Shown here: positions 36,101-46,278 of the stretch, in pieces | How positions within the stretch are numbered: the stretch's first letter is position 1 | Layout of the letters: every line of letters begins with the position of its first letter | Origin: Pohlia nutans | Taxonomy: Eukaryota; Streptophyta; Bryopsida; Bryales; Mniaceae | DNA length: 64,000 bases | Reading direction: 5' to 3' | Assembly (NCBI GenBank): GCA_022496805.1 | Contig: CM040085.1 | Span: 28,549,811 to 28,613,810 of the forward strand | Program-made: the position numbers and the translations under genes | The notes under the pieces: generated by a model | What the model was told of the DNA's origin: nothing | What the model saw: only the letters and a program-made list of their open reading frames with translations | Database searches by the model: none

Positions 36101-36566
36101 GTCATTTTCAATTAAAACCGTGCAGTAATCCTGCAATAATGTAATGTACATTGTAACGTAACAATCGATGCATGTGCTGTACAGATGGGGGGAGGAATAC
36201 GACGGGCAAGGAGCGAGCATGAAGTACACCGACAAATGGGCGGAGAGGTCAGAGCACGGAGGACAATGGACCAAGTGGGGAGACAAATGGGACGAGCGGT
36301 TTGACCAGAACGCGCACGGGGTGAAGCAAGGCGAGACGTGGTGGGAGGGAGAGCACGGCGAGCGGTGGAACCGGACGTGGGGGGAGGGCCACAATGGCTC
36401 CGGCTGGGTGCACAAGTATGGACGCAGCAGCAGCGGCGAGCATTGGGACACTCATCAGCAGGAGGACACTTGGTATGAACGGTACCCGCACTTTGGCTTC
36501 CGTGAATGTTTTGAAAGCTCCCGAGAGCTTCGGAGGGTGGGTAAGAAACGAAGACGACAACTATAG
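30179..36566 (+). CDS. LESV: LESV/ESV1-like plastid starch-binding protein
   Basis: Exons 30179-30517, 31950-32172, 32899-33545, 34701-34897 and 36185-36566 give about 595 residues (exon 3 might instead start at 32914 in the same frame). An Arg-rich, acid-poor N terminus fits a chloroplast transit peptide. After a variable Pro/Ser-rich part (PGPDFWTWVPPP) comes the tryptophan-rich repeat region typical of the family: WEEKFWEAAD, KWMEHYDASGRAEKWADKW, HAHVWHERWGEEYDG, YTDKWAERSEHGGQW, and ending GFRECFE. In Arabidopsis LESV and ESV1 bind starch glucans and govern amylopectin phase transition and granule turnover in the stroma. LESV is favoured over ESV1 on the conserved IDPNTPLEPGHAHVWHERW block; this is from memory. 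Introns are loaded with repeats. Confidence 0.85.
32404..32617 (+). mobile_element. TTAA-type element, subfamily C copy 1 (LESV intron 2)
   Basis: The left end CTCGTAAAGGACCAAGG is degenerate and the right end CTTTTAGGGGTTAA intact. The body has ATTCATGGTTTTAAA and ATCACCAGAATCAGTGA, shared with the other C copies. Confidence 0.6.
32696..32880 (+). mobile_element. TTAA-type element, subfamily C copy 2, right end lost
   Basis: It starts TTAACTCCTAAAGGACCAAG and matches copy 1, but stops before a right tip. Its left flank GCACATTTTGAAGAGGGACTG is nearly repeated at 32886 just before exon 3, so element and acceptor flank were duplicated locally. Confidence 0.55.
33571..33796 (-). mobile_element. 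TTAA-type element, subfamily C copy 3 (226 bp, LESV intron 3)
   Basis: The ends TTAACCCCTAAAGGACCAAG and TTGGTCCTTTAGGGGTTAA are inverted and intact. The orientation is opposite to copy 1. Confidence 0.75.
33793..34017 (+). mobile_element. TTAA-type element, subfamily C copy 4, abutting copy 3
   Basis: It shares the TTAA at 33793-33796 with copy 3. Its left tip has lost CCCCTAAAGGA and starts TTAACCAAGGATTC. The right end reads CCTTTAGGGGATAA. Confidence 0.65.
34156..34362 (+). mobile_element. TTAA-type element, subfamily C copy 5
   Basis: The left tip is worn (TTCAACCAAGGATTCATGG, the same loss as copy 4) and the right end is CCTTTAGAGGTTAA. Copies 4 and 5 share the tip loss, which suggests that one derives from the other by local duplication. 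Confidence 0.6.
35080..36070 (+). repeat. Tandem higher-order repeat in LESV intron 4
   Basis: The block ACTATCCAATATTGTAGAGA recurs at about 35093, 35323 and 35588. TTGATA(T/C)ACTAAATGTTCCTA recurs near 35220, 35458, 35724 and 35967. Units are about 230-265 bp. Between them at about 35900-35950 lies a copy of the exon 5 acceptor flank and its first codons. Confidence 0.75.
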
Positions 36567-36656
36567 AGAGGGCTTTCCTTTTATGGTATCATTATAATCA
36601 TAATAACAACCATTTTACTTGCTTAGCAGTTTTGGAGGACTAGATTGTTGTGCTAT

Positions 36657-37580
36657 TTAACACTTAAAGGACATACTAAGCTTGATTATGAGAGAATAAT
36701 GGAGAAAAAAGTGGATTTTTTCAACCAAAATTGGAATGGTTTGATGCTTTTGAAAGGTAATGAAAAAGTGAGGCTAGGTTTCGCAAATATGCCTATTTTA
36801 GTATCCAATGAAATTGAATGAGCATCGGCGGGGGGAGAGGAGAGGAGAGGAGGTCGGGCAGCTTGAGTGCATCGAAGTCTGGGTCGCGCAACAGGATGAG
36901 AGCTCACACTGTGCATATCAAAAAATAAAAAAAGAGCTCGAATGGGCTTGAATGACCCAGCTCCTCCAATAAGGTAGATGTCCTAAAACCACCACCTCCC
37001 CCAAATATGACATGTAGAGTTTTCTTGGGGCCACCACAGTTGAGACTCAAAACCACCAATTTCACTATTCAAGTAAACCAATGGCATGCCAAGCATTGCG
37101 AAGAAGTAGTTGGTGGTTTTGGGTATTATTATGAGTGAAAATTAGTACCACATGGTGTGGACATGGGGAAACCTAGAGGTCTGATTTGGGTCACGAAGTT
37201 CTTTTCACTTTGAAAATTTGTATCAATTTGAATATTGGGATAAAATTGTGAAAATTCGTGCATTCCGTGAGAAACCTTCTTCCAAATGGCCGAAAAATAT
37301 TTCTCATAAACAACCTTGTTAAAATGAGGCCATATTTCTTAAGTTGGTGGTTTTAGGACATCCTACCTTAACTAGTATAGCCATGCATGGCAGCGCCTGG
37401 TTGTTATTCGGTTTTGTTTATTTTTATTTTTTGTTTAATCATTTTATCCAGAGAGTGCATTTATTGCAAACCAAGGAAAATTGCTTGAAGCTCCAAGAAG
37501 CTATGACATGCTTGGGTGCCTGAAATTTCAGATTCTTTTTGGGCAGCCCGGATTACACCCTTTTGACGTTTAAGGGTTAA
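36657..37580 (+). mobile_element. TTAA-flanked element (924 bp) downstream of LESV, with a nested MITE
   Basis: The ends are TTAACACTTAAAGGACATAC and GACGTTTAAGGGTTAA. It begins about 90 bp after the LESV stop, so it probably sits in or just past the 3' UTR. It contains MITE F at 36970-37370. Confidence 0.55.
36970..37370. mobile_element. MITE family F, copy 1
   Basis: TAAGGTAGATGTCCTAAAAC at the left and GTTTTAGGACATCCTACCTTA at the right are inverted over about 25 bases. The interior matches copy 2 (37946-38347), including CCAATGGCATGCCAAGCATTG. TA/TA flanks fit a Tc1/mariner-type MITE. Confidence 0.7.
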
Positions 37581-37945
37581 CTTGTTGAATGGCTTTTAGT
37601 AATGGATACCAATTTGCCTTACAAACACTCATTGGTTTCATTAGTACAAACATTTATTGGTTACTTTAGACTTTCCACCGGGACACTGGGAAGGCTCTGA
37701 TACACGGGCAAAGGGATGAAAAGCATGTATTTTTTATCTCCTTTGGAGTGTGCTTGGAGAAGGCACGGGAAAAATGGAAAATATAGAGTAGAAAGCCCTC
37801 ACAGCTCCCCCTTTCAACTAAGTTTAGAAGAACGATGTCACTCCACCTTTCTAGCTTCCACTCTACATGTTGTGAGTGGTTCATCATCTTGTGAGAGCCA
37901 TGTGTGGGTTGGGGAGTGAAACTTTGAAGGCCTTTGTTTTGGATG

Positions 37946-38347
37946 TAAGGTTGGATGCTCTAAAACCACCACCTCCCCAACTGTGGCATGTAGAGTTTTC
38001 TTGGAGCCACTATAGATGAGACTCAAAACCACCAATTTTACTATTCAAGCAAACCAATGGCATGCCAAGCATTGTGAAGAAGTAGTTGGTGTTTTTGGGT
38101 ATCATTATGAGTGAAAATTAGTACCACATGGTATGGACATGGGGAAACCTATATATTGATATTGAGTCTGAGTATACTTTCCACTTTTAAAATTTGTATC
38201 GGTTTCAATATTGAGGATAAAATTGTGGAAAAATATACATTCCTTGTTAAACCTTATGTAGAATGAAAGAAAAATGTTTCATCAAATATATCATTGCTAA
38301 AAATACATAAATTGCTTAAGTTGGTGGTTTAAGGGCAATCAACCATA
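37946..38347. mobile_element. MITE family F, copy 2
   Basis: The ends are TAAGGTTGGATGCTCTAAAAC and a diverged inverse (GGTGGTTTAAGGGCAATCAACCATA). It is about 400 bp, the same length as copy 1. Confidence 0.65.
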
Positions 38348-38380
38348 GCTACGGCCAATTGCCCTTCTCATGTTGGAGAT

Positions 38381-39577
38381 ACTATTACCATAGTTTACTA
38401 GTAGGTTCGGCAGAAAATAATTCTAAAAATTAATGCCTAAAATTTCGGAATATTATTGGCATTTTTGCCGAATATACCGTACCAGAAAGGCAGGGTCGGC
38501 ACTTTTGTGTCGAATAATTAATAAAAGTTCAAAAAGTGGAGGTCGGCACTTTCAAAAAAAATTATTAAAAATTCGGCTATTAATAACTAACATTGAATTT
38601 TACTAGCGGCTAAACGTTTTCTTTTGTTTTTTGTCTACGATTTTTGTTGACTTCATTTTTGTTGATTTCGACAACATACTTGATAAATTTATTTATTTTT
38701 TCGGCATTTTTTTGGGGAATTCTTTTCTGCCGACCCTGCCTTCTTGGTACGGTAATATAAATTATAATTGAAAATTGCCGAAAAGTGAGAAATTGTTACT
38801 TTCCACTAGATTTTTACTTAGTTTGGAAGCATGTGTGAATTTCAACGGAGAGAAGGTGTTGCTCTTGTAATCAAGTTCATTTACATCCGTCCACAACGTA
38901 TATGGGTTAAGAAGTAGTACGACTTTAGCTTTGAAATGTGTCCTACACAGATTTTTGGAGTCCAATTGAACATAGAAGATGAAGTTTTATAGAATTTTGT
39001 CCAACCAACAAAAGTTGAGAAATCAAGCCTTCTTCCACCTCCAACAAGTTTTATGTCAAAATAAGTCTTTATGCAAAAGATATGAACAAAACAGCGCAGC
39101 CGTGTAAAGGTCAAAAAATCAAAATGCGTTCCTAACAGTTTTTCGGAGCCCATTTGTGCATAGAAGATCAACTTTTTTGGAATTTTGTTGGTCTAAGAAA
39201 AGTTTAGAAATCAAGTAATCTTTCACTTCAAATTTTTTAATGTCATTTGAAGACTCTATGCAAAAGTTATGCGTGTTATAAAAATGAAGACTAACTAGGT
39301 GCTTCACCTCAAAGTTTACATATCCCATATGCATTGTTGGATACAACTCCACTCCACTTGCATAAAGCACAGAGCATTCTCCACTCTTTAATCACATCTT
39401 ACTTGTCGACCAATGCAAGAGAGTTGTACATGACAATAAGTCGAATTTTAAATTAAAAAATTAAGAGAAAATTGCCGAAAGTATTATTATACTATTTTTA
39501 GGTGCCGAACTTACTTTTTGAACTTTAATTAAATATTAGGCAGCAAGTTGCCGAACCTACTAGTAAACTACGGTAGT
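38381..39577. mobile_element. DNA-transposon-like unit with 25-bp inverted ends
   Basis: The left end ACCATAGTTTACTAGTAGG(TTCGGCA) matches the reverse complement of the right end (TGCCGAA)CCTACTAGTAAACTACGGT. The length is 1.2 kb. GCCGAA motifs recur inside. No transposase frame is visible. A smaller inverted unit (38475-38754) sits inside. Confidence 0.65.
38475..38754. mobile_element. Nested 280-bp element with perfect-like inverted ends
   Basis: TACCGTACCAGAAAGGCAGG (GTCGGCA) at the left and (TGCCGAC)CCTGCCTTCTTGGTACGGTA at the right are inverted over about 27 bases. TA-rich flanks are present. It shares the GTCGGCA signature with the host element. Confidence 0.65.
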
Positions 39578-40455
39578 ACACTTAGTGATCACTAGTTTGA
39601 GTCATAGAGTCTACCACTAGAAAGAAGTGGAGGACCAAGGCTGATTTTCCAAGTTCGGTCAGCTCACTGTGGAATGAATATTGATCTTCAATTCTTGAGA
39701 TTTTTTCTGGTGATTCTACTCTTTGTAACGAAGATGGGATGGTAATTTGCGTACGTAGGTGATGTATAAATCAAAAGATACAATCATGCAAAGGTGAAAA
39801 ACTTAACTGCGGGCAGCTCCTGAAAATTTTCATACAATGAGCTGTGTATCTAAATTTTTGCACACAATGAGCTAACACCCTCATGAGCACACAATTACCA
39901 AATTCATTTTACCAAATTTGAGACTAAACTTTGCATTTTTGGCATTTTCAGAAAGTTTCAACTATGGGCAGCAAGCCAAAAAAAAAGGTGCAACCAACTT
40001 TGAAGCTTATAATCTTACTATTGAAGAACCCTGAACGGTTGAAAATTTGTAGGTGGTAATAAATTCAAGTTGCTTGAAATATCCTATGGTTGGATTGGTC
40101 AAAAAGGTCATAGATTAAAAACTATTTGTCTTTTTATGAGAAGGGGTACTTTGGAGTGTTTGGAGAGGAACATAGCTGTGGTCCTTTAGGGGTTAACCGC
40201 GCTATCCAAGTCCTTGAAGTGTGGATAAACAGGCTACCCTTAACGAACTCTTTATTCAGGATAATCCTCAGGCCATAGGTACAAACACTAAAAGGTTGAT
40301 GTTGAGCCATCCTCATGTGTTGAATTAGATCAATGTATTTATGTATAACATTATTTGTGCATAAATAGAGTTTGAGTTTGGATTTATGCACAAGTAAAGA
40401 GTATGAATTTTATCATTCCAACATGCTCACAGTAAGACATTACAAATGTAGCACA
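39578..40455. other. Gene-free stretch with an orphan TTAA-element right end
   Basis: At 40184-40196 GGTCCTTTAGGGGTTAA is a typical right end of the TTAA elements. A clear left end is not visible; CTTAACTGCGGGCAGC at 39803 is a weak candidate. Otherwise I see nothing. Confidence 0.4.
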
Positions 40456-40711
40456 GGGAGAATGCACACTACAGTCAACCAATTTTTGTCTTGGTGCACT
40501 AGGCCACTTATCTTTTGAAATCAATTAAGACAAATGTAACAAAGATTTTTAGTATCCAAAAAAATTCCCACCTTCTGAAAACACTTTAAAATCTTTAAAA
40601 AATAAAACAAAATTTAAATCTTTGTTACATTTGTCCTAATTGATTTTTAAAGTTTAGCACCCTAATGCACCGGGACAAAAGAATTGATTGACTCTAGTGT
40701 GCATTCACCCC
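40456..40711. mobile_element. Foldback MITE, 256 bp
   Basis: The left arm (GGGAGAATGCACACTA..ATTAAGACAAATGTAACAAAGATTTT) and right arm are reverse complements over about 95 bases with small differences. The inner spacer is about 65 bases. Confidence 0.7.
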
Positions 40712-40827
40712 ACATGATAGCATAGGTCAGTAAGGCATCTTCATTGACTAATGGAATCAATGTATGTGGATGGGATCAATTTATGTGGGTGATAATTAAT
40801 TTTTGTGGATCAATATTGTAGTTGTAG

Positions 40828-41247
40828 TAAGGTGGTTACCCCATTCCCAACTGAATAAGAAATACGGATATGAGACATTGATATTATTTAGTATTATTAT
40901 TTTTTAGAGTTAGGCAAGAAGAAATAGATTTCAACAAAAGTTAAAACATAATTTTTGGATGAAGAATGAATTAGTTATAAATTTTCAAAGTTGAAGCATG
41001 ACACATCCCATTCACGTCACATAGGTAGAGTTGTTCCTATCTAAAGAAGATTTGTATTGCACACACTAAAGATGCTTAAACCAACAACAACAAATCCATA
41101 ACCACACTTACATATACTAAAACCAACAAGAGAGAACCCATTTTTACATGTAACTCATGCTAAAACCAACATCATTGCAACATTGATTGTGGAAAATGCC
41201 CCTAGCTGTTGGTTTAAGGCGCCAGTTGGTAATGGGGTAACCACCTT
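40828..41247. mobile_element. MITE with 26-bp inverted ends (420 bp)
   Basis: TAAGGTGGTTACCCCATTCC at the left and GGTAATGGGGTAACCACCTTA at the right are inverted. No coding sequence is present. TA at each edge may be the target duplication. Confidence 0.7.
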
Positions 41248-41481
41248 ATATTCTGGTAACAACTTTAGCCTTGCTAGCCTAGTTTCTTATAGTAAGAAAG
41301 GGCAACATAACTCTGTATGTGAATTTTGTCTATAACTTTTGAATGGAGGCTCAAAATCATAAACGGATTTTTGGAGATGTAATTTAACTTGATTTACCAG
41401 CTTTTCTTAGTCCAAAGATTTTTTAAAAAAAAGTTATTCTATTATGACAAAATGGCCGCCAAAGTCTGCTGAGTTTTTTTT

Positions 41482-42061
41482 TTAACCCCTAAAGGATCGT
41501 AAGGCCCCCATGCGGCTTTTAGAACTAGAAAGTGAGAAAATTCCGGTTTTTGGGCTTTGAATTGTAGGATGAGCAACAAAGAGACCCTGGCTCTTTTTGA
41601 GAGCCAAATTTGTAGGTACTTCTTGATCGGAAATTCATCAAGTGAACGATATTTGGTGATTTTTTTGAGTTGCACAGTGGGTATCTAGGCATCACTTTAG
41701 ACCCTCATATCTTTCTCTTTACACCTCCAAATTCCTTGAAATTTTTTTCACATGTTTTAAATGATGATTTCTACTCACAATAAAACTTTCAGAATTTTTT
41801 GAGCACTTTTGAACAATCCGATTGGAGCATGTGTACAAAATACCCCAAACAAGTTCCATCAATCTTCTCAACGGTAGCATTTCTCAAAGATTGTGCGATT
41901 TTGTTGATCTTTTTTTCATAAAAAAGCTACGTAAGTCTTCTTTAGTTTCAACGGTGCCGATCGTCATAATTACCCCACACTAATTAGGCATTGAGCTTGC
42001 TACATGAGCTAGTCAAGGAAACAAGAGCTAAGTTCAACACCCCCGGTCCTTTAGGGGTTAA
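41482..42061. mobile_element. TTAA-flanked element, subfamily D (580 bp)
   Basis: The ends are TTAACCCCTAAAGGATCG and CCGGTCCTTTAGGGGTTAA. The interior is unlike the C copies despite similar tips. Non-coding. Confidence 0.7.
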
Positions 42062-42699
42062 ATTGTGAATGATTAAGTTAAAAAAACTTTCAAAGTACAT
42101 AGAACTTCAACCATGGAGTTTTAAATGTTGCCCAAATGAGGGTGTTTTAAATGTTTTAAGTGTTTTGAGAGTCATAATTTTGTGCTTTGATGTTTTTCAA
42201 CTTTGGGGGTTATGTTCACAATCTTGTTTAGAGTTTGTATAAAGAATTTAAAACCAATTAGATCTATTTGTCATGGGTGCCCGAAATTACCCGAAACTCA
42301 AAAAAATAACTTTTTAATTGAAAAATAACTTTTTAATTGCAACTTGAATTGATCAAAAAAAATTTAGGCATTAACTTAATAGTGAAACACAAGTTTATTA
42401 AAAAATTGACATCTTATACAATAATTGTATTCAACAAATATTGTATCAAAAAGGGGTTACTCAAAAGTGGAAAATGGTTTGAAATCATGACTCATGGTTT
42501 CGAGAGTTAATTAATTATTTGGCATCAATATACCAACCTTGTCCTACTGCTATGGTATAATAACATTCCAAAATCTTATAAACATACGAAGTCGAGTTCA
42601 TAAATTGCAAAAGATTCCAAAGATTCCAGAAATATTCCAATGGATTTCAAAAGATTCCAAAAGATTCCAAAAAGATTCCAGATTCACTAAAATTTTGTT

Positions 42700-42856
42700 G
42701 ATTTGGTCATCGCACTATTCAAATCAACAGAAAGTAGGTAACAATTTGTTGATTTTTACAAAAAGTTTAAAAATTAGTGAAATCGGTCATTGCAGTGCCG
42801 GAAACAACAGAAATCAATTGATTTTCTGTTGATTTGGTCACGATTTTCTAGTAGTG
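42700..42856. mobile_element. CACTA element terminus, other end not found
   Basis: The right edge in reverse complement reads CACTACTAGAAAATCGTG followed by ACCAAATCAACAG, the family seen at 10883-13163. It abuts the RNase H pseudogene at 42857. No matching left end was found within the window, so it is truncated or rearranged; its left limit is approximate. Confidence 0.6.
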
Positions 42857-44913
42857 TTTTGATGGGTTATAAATTCCGTAGCCCTCTTTTTCTTTTTTCT
42901 AGTGTCCATTGTCATCTTCTTTTGATGGTACAAAGGATCCATCGGTGTAGTAGGTGTATTGTGATGGGAATTTTAATGTAGTGTTAATTTCATAGTTTGG
43001 TATTGGTAGTGTGTCCGTGGTTTGTGTGTTAATATAGGGTGGGTATATTAGTTTGTTCCATTTGGTGCTTTTGTTAACGGGTGTATTAGGGGGTGTAGGT
43101 GGGGCTTTTTGTATGTAGTGTTGCGATATTTGTAGATTTTCAATTATTGTGTTTATTGTGTCTATTTGTTTAGTTGTGCCAATGCTCGGGGCAATCACAC
43201 CCCCTTACCTTTCGTAACCACGTGCAATAATGGGGTATTTAATAGGGGGATATTTATGCACCTCTCAATATTTTTTCCCTCCCTATTTGTAGATAAAAAG
43301 CTACTTTGACGTATTTTTTAGCACCCTATATTTATTTGTAATTTTTTAGAGAGGCTAATTTTTGGCACAATTTTTTTTTATAAATTGTACAAGTATCAAA
43401 TATTGGACGGAATACTATAGCATTGCGAAATCGAACTCCACGCTTCACCTAATTGTCTATACTTACCCAAACCCTAAGCAAGCCTTGCCTTGAAAACACT
43501 CTACGAAAACTTGAGCGAAATCCTAATCACAAAACCAACAAAGAAGAGACGAACCATGAAAGCTAAAACCTAAACCAAATACACGCGAAAAACATTGCGA
43601 AAGAAGTGACCACTTTGCAGCATCAATTTGCATGAAAGAAACCCTAGAAAATACTAAAAAAAGCGTAAGCTTGACGATCGAGGACTGAGGTCGTGACAAA
43701 ACCAAAACGAATTGCAAGAAGCAGTTGAGGGTGATGGTGGAGGCTGTTAGGTTCTAATCATCTAGCAAGGTCCCACATGTTCAGCGCCGTTGCAAAATCC
43801 AACGGCCGTGGAGAAGCGCCAGCACATTCCTTCCCCCAAAAAAATCTCAAGACATTCCCTCCATACTAACGTACTTGATTCAAATTTGGACAGAAACTAC
43901 ACACTTCTTCATCCAAGTAGTCAAACCCATGATTATTCTTCTGATCCTACTACACACTTTTAGAGGGATCCTATATCTATGACCCTATTTTTTTTCTACT
44001 GATTACTAAAATGGATGAATTATCCACCACCCTATTTTACATATAATCATGTAGGGGACATATTTCCAATGCTATAGTAGATCTAACGAAATTATAAATT
44101 TTACCCTAAATAAATTAAATTGATCCTATTTTTTATCTCACGTGGTTTTCTAAAATTCTGATAGTCACCTCCCCAAGTGCCAATGTTGTGGTTTTGGTGG
44201 TGGATACAAAAAATGTGTATTACAAGTGGTTCTATTCATGGTTTATTAAGTTCTGGCAGTATTGTTGGTTCTTCATATATAATGGTGTCTGCAACAAAGT
44301 GTGCAATAACGTGTGTGTCAGGGAAAGGACCCGTATGTGGCGAGAAGTTTTGGTACCAGTTAATGTCCGGCATTGTTAAAATGGTAATGATTTTTAGGTC
44401 ATGTTTTGCTGCTAAGCGTGCCCAGTGTATTGCTTGTTGTGCTGATTCTTCGTTGTTTGGGTGGGCATATTCAATACCTTTCCATTTGTATTGGAAGGTT
44501 GTACCGAGTGCGCCAAAGATTTTGTCTCTTGTGAATGGGGAGTAGAATTGTGTGATTTTTGTAGAGCATGTTACTGGTGAAGAGAAATAAGAGTGGGTAA
44601 TTTTAAATGTTGTTGTGAGGGAGTCTAGGATGTTGGTTGGTAGAGTGTGTTGTGATGCTTTTAGTGGTTCTTTTTTGTGGATTTTATATTTATATCTTTG
44701 ATAGAGCCAAACGATTTCCGTTTCAAATTGTTGTGTGGCTGGTACTAGGCCATGTGTGCTGTAATTGTATTTGTTGTATTGTTGCCACAGCCATTTTAGT
44801 CTGATGGTTGGGATGGTAATGAGATGTTTACCGGTGTCATCGTATATGTGGGTTATTTCATTTTGTGTTTGAATGGTACTTTTATTTGTATTTATGTCTT
44901 TTTCTGGATTACA
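42857..44913 (-). pseudogene. Non-LTR retrotransposon fragment with RNase H domain, split by an insertion
   Basis: On the minus strand an open stretch of 225 codons (44913-44236) has no ATG start. It includes HGLVPATQQFETEIVWLYQR and FYSPFTRDKIFGALG...KGIEYAHPNNE, a segment I associate with RandI/Dualen-like elements of green plants (from memory). A TGA follows, the frame continues to 44186, and then a 992-bp insertion intervenes. Past it (43175-42857) the same frame resumes with IGTTKQIDTINTI and the RNase H start YYTDGSFVP, then a TAG and EGYGIYNPSK. A CACTA end cuts it at 42857. Codons are strongly A/C-ending and A+T-rich, unlike the host genes. Confidence 0.7.
43185..44176. mobile_element. 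992-bp insertion with 9-bp target duplication (MULE-like?)
   Basis: GTGCCAATG lies at 43176-43184 and again at 44177-44185. Removing the insert rejoins the retrotransposon frame without a gap. Its edges (CTCGGGGCAATCAC and, inverted, TTGGGGAGGTGACTATC) are only weakly alike. A 9-bp duplication suits Mutator-like elements. The inside (about 43.5-43.85 kb) looks less A+T-rich than its surroundings and could be captured host DNA. Confidence 0.65.
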
Positions 44914-45034
44914 TTATGTTATGTTACAATATCAGTGCACTCTATTAATACAATTTTTATTTTGGCCCTTTAATACAATGGGCTTTCATTTCCAACATGA
45001 GCACCACCTATCCAAATTTCGGTGTTGAGGGGAC

Positions 45035-45261
45035 TGGCCTGATATGGGTACCACTTTTACACGTCTCACATAGTGTGACTTATGTACTATATAACTCATT
45101 TTTTGTGTGCTAAAAATTCCGTCTTTAAACACCATGTATATAGTTGCAGCCATGGTGCCTATAACACCCTCTAATTTTGTAGTTTTCCAATATTTTTTTC
45201 TTACCAAAAAGATATTTCTCGAAAATCACACTATTTTTGGAGGGGTACCCATATCAGGCCA
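45035..45261. mobile_element. MITE with perfect 18-bp inverted ends (227 bp)
   Basis: TGGCCTGATATGGGTACC and GGTACCCATATCAGGCCA are exact complements. The interior carries further inverted bits (ATAGTGTGAC, CACACTAT). No target duplication was found. Confidence 0.75.
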
Positions 45262-46278
45262 TCACCCTGTTCATCCATATGTATAACTATTCATCCGGTG
45301 TTGGATGAAGCAAAAAGGTAGAGCCACCCATTGCAACTGAATGTTATGAGGTTTAGTTGAAAATCCTCAATTTGACTCTAAGGCTCCCTTTAAGTTCTTT
45401 ATGTTTAACTCAACATGGTCATAATTATAGATTCGGATCTTAATAAAGCCCAACTCAAAAAAAAATTGTTCGTATATTTTATATTTTAAATTTATTTTAT
45501 TTTTGGAGAAAATCAATCATTTTAAACTACCTAGACATTTTCAAACTTATTACATCAATTATATCCTTTCTATTTTAAATTTTAAAATGCAAGAATTCCA
45601 ATTTCAACGTTTTAAAAATTTCTCTATTTTTTAAATATTTAAAAGTGAGGGAAATATGTGTGAATATTTTTACCAAATCTGAAAAACCGAAATGATTTGT
45701 CAAAATAAATAATATGTTCGCAATGTCATCCACGTGGAAGGGAACATTCACAGGTCCTTCAGTTTCCACCAACCCAATGAACGTCATCCAAAACATTGAC
45801 ATGATCATCCACAATAAATCATCCAAATCGACGAGAAAGTACTTAACGTCGGACGTGGCCACCGCAAGCACGCACAGCCACCGCCCGATTCTCGCGACCG
45901 ATGTCGTCCAAACCTCCATACTCAAGGTGACGTGGCTCTCTATGCATCGTCCGATCCAAAATTCTCGATCTCGACCGTCCAGTCGAACTGCCAGAAAGAA
46001 AATGGAAAGAAATCACCGAAAAAGAAAACGTCCTCTTTCCATAAGCCTCCTCATCTTTCCGCTGTTGTTTCTTCAGCAATTCATCAATTGCGGTGCTACA
46101 AATCCATCCTCTTCACTCCTGCATTTCGCAATTCCCTGTTCTGAAAATCCCGAGGTTGGGCTGTGCAATTTCCTCACTGAAAATTGAACAGCAGACCACA
46201 TTTCCCCTCCATTTCGTTCCTTGCTCAAAACATATCCGAGTTTCTTCATTGGTGCATTGGTTTGTCGATTTCGCAGCG
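45262..46278 (+). promoter_or_regulatory. Upstream region and leader of SDH2
   Basis: The left half is A+T-rich without features; base composition rises towards G+C from about 45.83 kb. From 46093 an in-frame ATG precedes the chosen SDH2 start with no stop between, so an N-terminally longer form cannot be excluded. The exact promoter is not visible. Confidence 0.35.

Noticed and set aside
38762..39370. Minus-strand frames inside the 1.2-kb inverted-end element
   Set aside because: Short, A+T-rich, Phe/Leu-heavy and without any domain signature; no transposase motif.
42539..42981. Plus-strand frames with repeated Phe/Lys/Ile words
   Set aside because: Caused by short AAGATTCCAAA repeats and the CACTA end; no protein features.
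44177..44545. Plus-strand frame of 122 codons
   Set aside because: The opposite strand carries the coherent retrotransposon frame without stops; this one is its shadow.
45035..45261. 5' end of the RNase H retrotransposon
   Set aside because: It has its own perfect 18-bp inverted ends and shows no coding continuity with 44913.
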